Shown here one piece after another: positions 25,407 through 33,800 of a DNA stretch of 64,000 nucleotides. The position numbers were made by a program, and so were the translations under genes. The number at the start of each line of letters is the position of its first letter. Position 1 is the first letter of the stretch. The DNA lies in assembly GCA_015069695.1 (NCBI GenBank), contig JADCRZ010000012.1, positions 62,001-126,000 of the forward strand, in the 5' to 3' direction. This DNA comes from Williamsia sp. (lineage in GTDB: Bacteria > Bacteroidota > Bacteroidia > Chitinophagales > Chitinophagaceae). Below the pieces are notes generated by a model, which did not search any database, was not told where the DNA came from, and was given only the letters and a program-made list of their open reading frames with translations.

Positions 25407-26675
25407 ATGCCCAATCTCTCTGTCAACTTTCTTGGCATCCATTCTCCCAATCCTTATTGGCTTGCCAGTGCGCCGCCAACTGATAAAAAGATCAATGTAT
25501 TGCGGGCACTCGAAGCAGGCTGGGGTGGCATCGTATGGAAAACGCTGGGATCGCAGGTCAAGAATGTATCGTCGCGTTATTCGTCGGTGAACTACAATGG
25601 CAACCGGGTGATGGGGTTTAACAATATTGAGCTGATCTCTGACCGGCCCCTGGAGCTGAACCTGCGGGAGATCGCGGAGGTGGTACGGGAGTTTCCGGAC
25701 CGGGCCATGATTGTATCGCTGATGGCTGATAATACAAGGGAGAAATGGCATGAGCTGATCCGGCAGGTAGAAGATACCGGCGCACACGGCATTGAGCTGA
25801 ATTTCGGTTGTCCGCATGGCATGACCGAAAGAGGCATGGGAGCCACTGTGGGGCAAGATCCCGAGATTGCCAGGATGGTGGTAGAGTGGGTGATGGAGGC
25901 GGCGCATATACCCGTGATCACAAAGCTTACGCCCAATGTGCATTCCGTGGTACCCACGGGCAAAGCTTGTGTGGAAGCAGGCACCAATGCCTTGTCGCTG
26001 ATCAATACCATCCAGTCTGTTACCGGCATCGACCTGGACACATTGGTGCCCAATCCGTATGTAGCGGGAAAATCTGTTTTTGGCGGTTACTGCGGACCGG
26101 CCGTAAAACCGATCGCTTTAAAGATGCTGACGACCATCAGCCAGGATCCGACAACCCGGCGGGTACCTGTATCCGGTATCGGCGGCATCAGCACCTGGAA
26201 AGATGCGGCTGAATTTATGCTGCTTGGCGCTACGACCGTGCAGGTTTGTACGGCTGCTATGAAGTCAGGATTTCGGATCATTGAAGATATGTGCGAAGGA
26301 CTGAGCAACTGGATGGATGAAAAAGGATTCAAAACCGTCTATGATTTTATCGGCAAATCCGTTCCTGCGCTCACGCACTGGGAAGACCTCGACATCAACT
26401 ACCATATCGTAGCCAACATCAACCAGAATAAATGCATTCACTGCGGCCTGTGCTATATTGCCTGTGAAGACGCTTCACATCAGTCTATCAGCCTTGCCTG
26501 GGGCAAGCCCTATAACACATACGCCATCAAGGAAGATGAGTGTGTAGGCTGCAATCTTTGCAAACTGATTTGTCCGGTAGATGGCTGCATTACAATGGTG
26601 GAGCGCCGCAAGGGCGAGGAATACCTTAACTGGAAAGAATTCCAGGAAAGAGGATTGCCCCTGAATGATCATTGA
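25407..26675 (+). CDS. preA: NAD-dependent dihydropyrimidine dehydrogenase, PreA subunit
   Basis: 422 residues, homologous to the C-terminal half of dihydropyrimidine dehydrogenase. An FMN TIM barrel (about 1-320) carries PNPYWLASAPPTDKKINVL at its start, GIELNFGCPHGMTERGMGA, and VPVSGIGGISTWKDAAEFML (FMN phosphate site). The C-terminus has two 4Fe-4S motifs: KCIHCGLCYIACEDASHQ and CVGCNLCKLICPVDGC. It reduces uracil and thymine to dihydro forms with electrons from PreT. The frame is open to 25371, but the ATG at 25407 (MPNLSVNF) is the homologous start; the twelve extra codons would lie in the upstream hairpin. The stop TGA directly abuts the stop of the convergent FMN reductase gene. Confidence 0.95.
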   Translation: MPNLSVNFLGIHSPNPYWLASAPPTDKKINVLRALEAGWGGIVWKTLGSQVKNVSSRYSSVNYNGNRVMGFNNIELISDRPLELNLREIAEVVREFPDRAMIVSLMADNTREKWHELIRQVEDTGAHGIELNFGCPHGMTERGMGATVGQDPEIARMVVEWVMEAAHIPVITKLTPNVHSVVPTGKACVEAGTNALSLINTIQSVTGIDLDTLVPNPYVAGKSVFGGYCGPAVKPIALKMLTTISQDPTTRRVPVSGIGGISTWKDAAEFMLLGATTVQVCTAAMKSGFRIIEDMCEGLSNWMDEKGFKTVYDFIGKSVPALTHWEDLDINYHIVANINQNKCIHCGLCYIACEDASHQSISLAWGKPYNTYAIKEDECVGCNLCKLICPVDGCITMVERRKGEEYLNWKEFQERGLPLNDH

Positions 26676-27236
26676 TCAGGCGTTTTGCAGGATCAGCTTT
26701 TTTAAGTTCTGCAATTTTTTCTGCACCAGCTCGCGGGCAGTCTGATCAGTTAATTCGCCCTGCTCATTGAATTTTTTGTTTGCCTGGGCAAGCAGGATTT
26801 CAGGCTTGTAGACCGGCTTCATGTCGAGGTATTGAAAGAGAGGCAGGAAGGCGGCCTGCATGCGTACAGTTCCCCAGAGGCCGGGTGTAGCGCCCATTAT
26901 AGCAACCGGTTTACCGATCAGGGGTGCATCTTCTCCCCGGGAAGCCCAGTCCAGCGCATTTTTCAGGCCGCCCGGAATAGAGTAATTGTACTCCGGTGAA
27001 ACAATAACGAGGCCCGCAGCTTTGGCAAGCAACTCCCTGAACCGGACAACTTCGGACGGGCGTTCATGAGCCGATGGGAGATCGAGGTCTGCATTGTAAA
27101 GAGGAATATCATCGATCCGGGCAAGTTCCATCGACATGTTTTCAGGTAGCAATTCCAGGCATGTTTTTAGGAGCATTGTGTTGAAAGAGCCGGTGCGCAA
27201 ACTGCCTGAGATACCAACCAGGTGGATGTTTTCCAT
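26676..27236 (-). CDS. NADPH-dependent FMN reductase family protein
   Basis: 186 residues, flavodoxin-like fold. The FMN phosphate loop is GISGSLRTGSFN at residues 8-19, and the second FMN-contact segment is SPEYNYSIPGGLKNALDW, with the catalytic-site Tyr and conserved PGxLKNALDW pattern. This family includes ChrR/YieF-type quinone and chromate reductases. Its physiological substrate cannot be told from sequence. It converges on preA, with the two stop codons adjacent (26673-26678) and no terminator between them, so read-through from one into the other's antisense is likely. Confidence 0.9.
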   Translation of the reverse strand: MENIHLVGISGSLRTGSFNTMLLKTCLELLPENMSMELARIDDIPLYNADLDLPSAHERPSEVVRFRELLAKAAGLVIVSPEYNYSIPGGLKNALDWASRGEDAPLIGKPVAIMGATPGLWGTVRMQAAFLPLFQYLDMKPVYKPEILLAQANKKFNEQGELTDQTARELVQKKLQNLKKLILQNA

Positions 27237-27310
27237 GCTAAAGGGATGAGTGTTTAACTAAATGGGTAAATCCGGTTTATTTCATACAAAGATCTTGAAA
27301 AATCAATGTC

Positions 27311-28084
27311 ATGTGTTACGATATTTCATTTATAGATGAGCTGAATAAAATAAAAGAGTATATTCCTGACCTGAACATAAAAGAAAAAGGCGACTTTGAT
27401 CCGGATACGATGGTGCATGTACAGGCTCAGGCGTTTCGCAGCTATCCCATCATCACGTTTGAAGACGACCAGTATACGCTTGACCGCTTTGAATGGGGGG
27501 TGATTGCGCCTTACATGAATACACCGGAAAAGATCAAAAAAAGCAGGAGCCTGATGTGCAATGCGCAAAGCGAAAAAGTACTGGACAAAAAATCTTACTG
27601 GCACCGCATCAGCCAGAATCGTTGCCTGATACCCGTTACCGGCATTTACGAACACCGGGATATACCCGGATGGAAGCACAAAGTGCCTTACCATGTCTCT
27701 ATAAAAAACCGGGACATGTTTTGCATCCCGGGCTTGTATACGGATTCTCCCAGGCCTGATCCGGAGACCGGTGAAGTAAAAACCACTTTTACCCTGCTCA
27801 CGCGCGAGGCCAATGAATTGATGAGCCAAATACACAACGGCGGAGGCGATAAGTTCCGCATGCCTTTGTTTCTTCCCAAAAAGCTGGAGCTCCAGTGGCT
27901 GCAGCCGGATCTGGAACCCGATGAGATCCAGGCCATCCTCAATTTCGAGATCCCGTCAGAAAGCCTCCGGTACTGGCCCGTGTTCACCATCCGCACAACC
28001 AAAGAAAGACCCGATCACAAAATGAAAAACGAGCCCTATACCTGGCCAGAGCTCCCTGAACTGGAGTGGGAACAAAAATCATAA
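27311..28084 (+). CDS. SRAP-domain protein (YedK/HMCES family)
   Basis: 257 residues. SRAP proteins shield abasic sites in single-stranded DNA by forming a thiazolidine link through Cys2. The invariant N-terminal Met-Cys is present (MCYD), along with Asn84 in MCNAQSEKV (usually NARAET), Glu114 in GIYEH (usually GFYEW), and a His-containing segment IHNGGGDKFRMPLFL where YedK has HxRMP. The Arg of NAR is replaced by Gln here and a short Gly-rich insertion precedes RMP. The overall fold and the key Cys, Asn, Glu and His are preserved, so activity is likely. It lies alone, between the FMN reductase (divergent, 74 bases) and a 430-base gap; no LexA-type site was recognised upstream. Confidence 0.88.
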   Translation: MCYDISFIDELNKIKEYIPDLNIKEKGDFDPDTMVHVQAQAFRSYPIITFEDDQYTLDRFEWGVIAPYMNTPEKIKKSRSLMCNAQSEKVLDKKSYWHRISQNRCLIPVTGIYEHRDIPGWKHKVPYHVSIKNRDMFCIPGLYTDSPRPDPETGEVKTTFTLLTREANELMSQIHNGGGDKFRMPLFLPKKLELQWLQPDLEPDEIQAILNFEIPSESLRYWPVFTIRTTKERPDHKMKNEPYTWPELPELEWEQKS

Positions 28085-28514
28085 CAGGCAGCTTTTCATT
28101 ATTAACATCATACCGCCCTGTTTCTTGTCGAGCTGATTCCACAAAACCACCCATCTATTCCCCAATCCAAATCTGGTTCTGATGATTGGTTGTTAGTTCA
28201 TTGTCTTTTCTTTCTCTGCGGTGTACTGCGGAGGTGTCGGATTGTTTTAAGCTGGCTCCCTTTAAACGTTAAACAAATCTACTTATCCGTGCACAGGCCT
28301 TGTTGCCTGAAAACAGGTGTGAGTATGGATTTTGAATAGATAGCACAAAACGATTTCTATGGCATATACAGCCGCAGCTTTAAACCGCATACGGGGTTCA
28401 ACAGCGCACTTGTAGCGAACAAAGACACAAACCAGCACCCGCTGAAAATAGGGCCGTCAGCATGGAAACAATTGTTTCCTGTGAACAAAGATTATAAAAA
28501 ACAAAACAGATTTT
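28085..28514. other. Intergenic gap without recognisable gene
   Basis: 430 bases between the SRAP gene and the DUF4142 lipoprotein gene. No reading frame longer than about 20 codons with a plausible start is present (one 18-codon frame begins at 28360). No strong hairpin or TAnnTTTG promoter box was found. The last 40 bases are A-rich, as is usual before Bacteroidota start codons. Confidence 0.5.
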
Positions 28515-29036
28515 ATGAATGTAAAGAAAGCAGTGTGCTTTTGCTTTTTATCTGCAGCAACTGTACTGACAGCATGCGACAAAGATGATGACAATACCAA
28601 TCAACTTTCACAAACCGACCGGGATTACTTTACACAGGCAGCGCTCAGCAACCTGGCTGAAATCGATGCCGGACAACTGGCCGCAACAAAGGGCAACAAG
28701 GATTCGGTAAAGATGTATGGCACCATGATGGTTGCGGAACACACAAAAGCCAATGCCTCGTTGGACTCACTGGCTAAAACAAAAGGAGTAACCCTGCCCA
28801 CAACCGTTGATGCAGAACATGTAGCATTGAAACAAAGGCTGTCCGGTTATACAGGCCGTACCTTTGATACCGCCTATATCAACGCACAGGTAAAGGACCA
28901 TGCTAAAACGGTTTCCTTCTTCCAAAACGAGATCGCCAACGGACAGCACCAGGATGTGAAGAATTTTGCCAACAAGCTGTTGCCCAATATTCAGATGCAT
29001 CTGACCCTGGCACAGACCATACAGCAGAAACTATAA
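28515..29036 (+). CDS. DUF4142 lipoprotein
   Basis: 173 residues. A lipoprotein signal ends VLTACDKDDD, with Cys21 as the lipidated residue. The mature domain is the all-helical, ferritin-like DUF4142 fold: LSQTDRDYFTQAALSNLAEI, then VKMYGTMMVAEHTKANASLD and FFQNEIANGQHQDVKNFANK. The function of the family is unknown; members are often envelope stress-associated. Acidic residues after the lipidated Cys (DKDDD) may favour surface display, as in the Bacteroidota lipoprotein export signal, which is inference. A terminator follows 20 bases after the stop. Confidence 0.85.
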   Translation: MNVKKAVCFCFLSAATVLTACDKDDDNTNQLSQTDRDYFTQAALSNLAEIDAGQLAATKGNKDSVKMYGTMMVAEHTKANASLDSLAKTKGVTLPTTVDAEHVALKQRLSGYTGRTFDTAYINAQVKDHAKTVSFFQNEIANGQHQDVKNFANKLLPNIQMHLTLAQTIQQKL

Positions 29037-29056
29037 GACGGGATACAATTTTCAGA

Positions 29057-29087
29057 AAAAGGCTTTGCAGCACCTGCAAGGCCTTTT
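29057..29087. terminator. Hairpin terminator between convergent genes
   Basis: AAAAGGCTTTGCAG at 29057-29070 pairs with CTGCAAGGCCTTTT at 29074-29087, 14 bp with one mismatch around a 3-base loop, followed by a short T-rich stretch. It lies between the DUF4142 gene and the convergent fabH gene and can serve both. Confidence 0.8.
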
Positions 29088-29091
29088 GTAT

Positions 29092-30099
29092 TTAGCGGGC
29101 GGCTGTATCATAAGCCCATCGTACCAGCGTGGCACCCCAGGTAAACCCGCCGCCAAAAGCAGCAAGTACGATCAGATCTCCCTTGCGAATATCTTTTTCA
29201 TAATCCCACAAGCAAAGTGGAATCGTGGCAGCGGTGGTATTGCCATACCGTTCAATATTGAGCATCACTTTCTCCGGTGCCAGGCTCATCCGGTTGGCTG
29301 TTGCATCAATGATCCGTTTGTTGGCCTGGTGGGGAACCAGCCAGGCAATATCGTCGCCGGTAAGCCCATTGCGTTCCATGAGCTCATAAGCCGCATCGGC
29401 CATGCCTTTTACAGCAAACTTGAACACGGCCTGTCCGGCCTGGTAAATAAAATGTTCTTTTCGTGTAACTGTTTCTATGCTGGCCGGGTAAGCTGATCCG
29501 CCGGCCCTTTGATAGAGGTAATCTTTGCCGGAACCATCTACCTTCAGCAGGCTGTCGAGCACGCCATAACCCTGGTCATCGGGTTCCAGCAGCACTGCGC
29601 CGGCTCCGTCGCCAAAAAGTACACAGGTAGTGCGGTCGGTATAGTCTACGATGGCGCTCATCTTGTCAGCGCCTACCAGCACCACTTTTTTGTACCGCCC
29701 GCTTTCGATCAGGGAAGCGGCTGTTGTAAGGCTAAACAAAAAGCCTGAACAGGCGGCGCCTACATCAAAGCTCCAGGCGTTTACGGCGCCGATCTTGTTG
29801 CAGATGATATTGGCGGTGGCAGGAAACATCATATCGGGGGTAACCGTGGCACAGATCAGGCAGTCTATTTCAGCAGGGTGTATGCCCCGTTTGCGGCAGA
29901 GGTCGAGCACTGCCGGTGCTGCCAGGTCGGAGCTGCCCTTGCCTTCACCTTTTAATATCCGCCGTTCCTTTATACCTGTTCTTGTTACGATCCATTCGTC
30001 ATTGGTATCTACCATCCTTTCGAGATCAGCATTTGTCAGTTTGTCTTCCGGAACCCATCCTCCCACGGCTGTAATCGCGGCGGTCATCTTTTGGCTCAT
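29092..30099 (-). CDS. fabH: 3-oxoacyl-ACP synthase III (KAS III)
   Basis: 335 residues. It starts fatty acid synthesis by joining an acyl-CoA primer to malonyl-ACP. The thiolase-fold catalytic triad is visible: Cys117 in VGAACSGFLFSL, His257 in VPHQANKRI, and Asn287 in YGNTTAATIPL. In the N-terminal part, TNDEWIVTRTGIKERRI is the family signature. Bacteroidota FabH usually prefers branched or acetyl primers; this cannot be read here. It is a single gene on the minus strand, divergent from ruvA with 88 bases between. A second fabH copy is common in the group, so housekeeping or accessory status is undecided. Confidence 0.94.
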   Translation of the reverse strand: MSQKMTAAITAVGGWVPEDKLTNADLERMVDTNDEWIVTRTGIKERRILKGEGKGSSDLAAPAVLDLCRKRGIHPAEIDCLICATVTPDMMFPATANIICNKIGAVNAWSFDVGAACSGFLFSLTTAASLIESGRYKKVVLVGADKMSAIVDYTDRTTCVLFGDGAGAVLLEPDDQGYGVLDSLLKVDGSGKDYLYQRAGGSAYPASIETVTRKEHFIYQAGQAVFKFAVKGMADAAYELMERNGLTGDDIAWLVPHQANKRIIDATANRMSLAPEKVMLNIERYGNTTAATIPLCLWDYEKDIRKGDLIVLAAFGGGFTWGATLVRWAYDTAAR

Positions 30100-30187
30100 A
30101 GCGCATCATTGATTAATGTGAATGGCTCAAATGTACAGGAAAATAGAATACACAGTAGTTCTTTGAAATTCTCCTATTTTCGCAAAC

Positions 30188-30772
30188 ATGATCGCTTATG
30201 TGAAAGGTGACTTTACCTACAAATCGCCTGCCGTAGTGCATGTGGATGTCAACGGACTGGGGTACGAGGTCCAGATCAGCCTGCAAACTTATTCGCATAT
30301 ACAATCACTCGAGCGGGGCTTGTTGTATACCTACCTGCACATCCGGGAAGATGCCCAGGTGCTCTATGGCTTTTTTGAGGTCGCAGAAAAAGAAATGTTT
30401 GTTCAATTGATCAGCATTAGCGGAGTTGGTGCAGCTACTGCGCGGATGATGTTGTCATCTATGCGGTACGATGAAATTGCAAGGGCCATTACACAGGGAA
30501 ATGTGCGTTTGCTGGAAAGCATCAAAGGCATCGGAAAAAAATCTGCTGAGCGGATTGTATTGGAGTTAAAAGACAAGCTTGGCAAGCAGGCTACGGGAGC
30601 AATTATTTCGCCGGTGAGCAACAATAGTTTGGAACAGGATGCGTTAAATGCCTTGGTTTCCCTGGGCATCGCACGACCCCTTGCCGAGCAAGCTGTCAAA
30701 AAAGTTTTGTCCAAAGAACCTGAAACAAATAAAGTAGAAGACATTATCAAAAAAGCACTCAAAACGTTTTAG
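30188..30772 (+). CDS. ruvA: Holliday junction branch migration protein RuvA
   Basis: 194 residues, normal length. RuvA tetramers bind four-way DNA junctions and recruit the RuvB motor. Domain I (OB fold) starts MIAYVKGDFTYKSPAVVHVD, domain II has the two helix-hairpin-helix motifs LISISGVGAATARMML and SIKGIGKKSAERIVLELKD, and domain III (RuvB-binding) follows a short linker and ends in VEDIIKKALKTF. The sprA gene begins 44 bases downstream; a ruvA-sprA order is common in Bacteroidota. Confidence 0.96.
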   Translation: MIAYVKGDFTYKSPAVVHVDVNGLGYEVQISLQTYSHIQSLERGLLYTYLHIREDAQVLYGFFEVAEKEMFVQLISISGVGAATARMMLSSMRYDEIARAITQGNVRLLESIKGIGKKSAERIVLELKDKLGKQATGAIISPVSNNSLEQDALNALVSLGIARPLAEQAVKKVLSKEPETNKVEDIIKKALKTF

Positions 30773-30816
30773 CCTATCGACCCCAAGCTCTACCTAACTA
30801 TTACGAGAAAAAAGAC

Positions 30817-33800
30817 TTGAGCCCCCATTTCGCAATATTTTGCAGAGCTTTCTTGCTGGCTGCTGCCTTGGCTTTTTGGGTCAACACCGAAGCACAGGAC
30901 ACCACCAGGACAACAAACCGCGCAGATACACTTAAATACCCGATTACAGACAGGAGAGGAGACAAGCTTACCAATCCTTCCCTGAACCCGTTTGACCTGC
31001 GCGACCCCGCCAACATCAGCGATTCCATTGAATACGATCCCAAAACAAAACAGTACTACCTCATTGAGAAAGTAGGAAATTTCTATTACCGGAAACCTAC
31101 TTATCTGACCTTTGATGAGTACATGCGCATTCAATCGCGGCGTGACGAAAATGATTATTTTAAAAAGCGTGCCAACATTGTCAGTGGCCTCAACAAGCGC
31201 CTGCTCAAGCCCAAGCTTTCCATCACCGACAACCTGTTCAACAGGATTTTCGGGAATGGAAAAGTAGAAATAAGACCACAGGGGAATGTAGACATCCTGG
31301 CTGGTTACCAGGGTCAGAATATCAAGAACCCCACGCTGCCGGAGCGGGCCCGGCGCAATGGCGGTTTTGATTTTGACATGAACGCCAACCTCAATGTGAT
31401 CGCCAATATCGGCGATAAAATGCGGCTGCCGATCAATTACAACACACTGGCTAATTTCGATTTTGAAAACCAGCTCAAGCTCGATTATACCGGTACCAAC
31501 GATGAGATCATCCGGCGCCTCGAAGCAGGCAACGTAAACTTTACATCCAAAGGCTCGCTGATAGCCGGCGCACAATCCTTGTTTGGCCTGAAGACCCAGC
31601 TTCAGTTTGGCCGCCTGGGTGTTACGGCCGTACTGGCCAACCAGCGTGCCCAGCGCCAGTCGCTCGGTTTGCAGGGCGGGGCTGCTTCTACCTTGTTTGA
31701 ATTTAAAGCCGATGATTACGAAGAAAACCGCCACTTCCTGCTGGCCCAGTATTTCCGGCAGAATTACAATACGGCCATGTCCAGCCTGCCGGCAGTTCAA
31801 TCGCTCGTGCAGATCCTGCGCATAGAAGTGTGGGTCACCAACCGCAATGGCTCTACCATCGATACGCGCGATGTGGTGGCGCTGATGGACCTCGGTGAAT
31901 CCAGGCCGTTTCAACAGCCGCCGGTCATCACCCCGCTTACCACCAATGCCATCCCTTACAACGATGCCAACGACCTATACCGGAATATTATCAATGACCC
32001 GAATAGCCGGGGCTCCTCTACCATTACCACCAAGCTTAACCAGCTGGGATTGCGGCCGGTGCAGGATTTTGAAAAAACTTTTGCCCGCAAGCTGACGCCG
32101 AGTGATTATTATTTCAACCCCCAGATCGGGTTTATCTCGCTCACGCAGCCACTGCAAGCCGATGAAGTGCTGGGTGTGGCATACCAGTACAGCTACAACG
32201 GAAAAATATATCAGGTTGGTGAATTTTCACAGGATGTACCACCGGACACAACAGCAGTCAATTCAGGCAACCAGAAAGTGCTGCTGTTAAAGCTGCTCAA
32301 GGCCACTTCCCAACGGCCTACCCTGCCACTCTGGGACCTGATGATGAAAAATGTGTACGCGCTGAAAACCCGCGATAACAGCTATCTTACGAGTATCCAG
32401 CCCACCGATTTTCAGCTCAACGTTTTGTACGAGCAGCCCAGCCTGGGCTCTAAACGCTACCTCCCTGAAGGACCCAAGTCTGGTCTTCCACTCATCACCG
32501 TACTTAATCTTGACCGGCTCAACAACCAGCGAGACCCGCAACCCGATGGCATCTTTGACTATATCGAAGGGTTTACCATTATATCCAACCAGGCGAGGAT
32601 CATTTTCCCGCTGCTCGAACCCTTTGGGCGCGACCTGGATTCAGTTGCGTTCCAGGGCGCGACACCGGATCTGAAAAGCAAGTATGTTTTTTATCCGCTG
32701 TATGATACGATCAAGGAAATCGCGAAAACCTATGCGAACCTCGACAGGTTCTTGCTCAGCGGATCGGCCAAGGGGCAGTCTACATCGGAGATATCCCTGG
32801 GTGCTTTCAACGTGCCGCAAGGATCGGTCACGGTTTCATCCGGCGGCCGCACCCTGCTTGAAGGGGTAGATTATACGGTCGATTATAATTTGGGTTCTGT
32901 AAAGATCATCAACCAGGCCATTCTGAACTCCGGGGTGCCGGTAAGCGTGAACTATGAAAACAATGCCGGCTTTGGTATCCAGCAACGCAATTTCATGGGC
33001 TTGCGGCTTGACTACCAGCTCATGAATACGGCGAAGAAATCCCTTTCTATCGGTGCATCCATGGTGCGGTTGAGCGAGCGTCCTTACTTCACCAAAATGA
33101 ATTACAACGAAGACCCCATCCGCAATACCATGTACGGGGTCGATTTCAATTACCGCTCTGAGTTGCCGCAGTTAACCCATTGGCTGAACAAGCTGCCGTT
33201 TTATACCACCAGCGAGATGAGCAATATCTTAGCTTATGGTGAAGCAGCTGTGTTGCGACCCGGCCATCCATCCCAGATCGGTAAAGGCAGCAACGGACTT
33301 ATTTATATTGATGATTTTGAAGGAACGCGCAACAGCATTGACTTGCGTTTTCCGCTGATCAGCTGGAGCCTTGCTTCCACGCCGCAAAACAACGGGCGGT
33401 TCCCGGAAGGCAGTCTGATCGATTCGGTTGATTATGGCTTTAACCGTTCCAAGCTTGCCTGGTACAACATCGAACCCAACCTGCAGGATCCCAGGGGCAC
33501 CAACAATCCGGTGAAAGGTTACCAGGATTTTACAGACCCGCGCATCCATGGGCTGAACCAGCAACAGCTTTACCCGGCGAAAACACCCGAGTTTGGCCAG
33601 GCACAGCTGATCACGTTCGACATGGCATTCTATCCCAGGGAAAGAGGTCCGTATAATTTCGATACAAGAGCAGCTAACATTGATCGCAATACCGGCAAGT
33701 TCCTCAACCCGAAAGCCCGCTGGGGCGGTATCATGCGGGCACTCGACCAGGTTGATTTTGAAACCGGCAACGTGGAATATATCGAGTTCTGGATGCAGGA

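Noticed and set aside
28360-28416. 18-codon open frame in the gap before the DUF4142 gene
   Set aside because: Too short, no start context and no conserved pattern.
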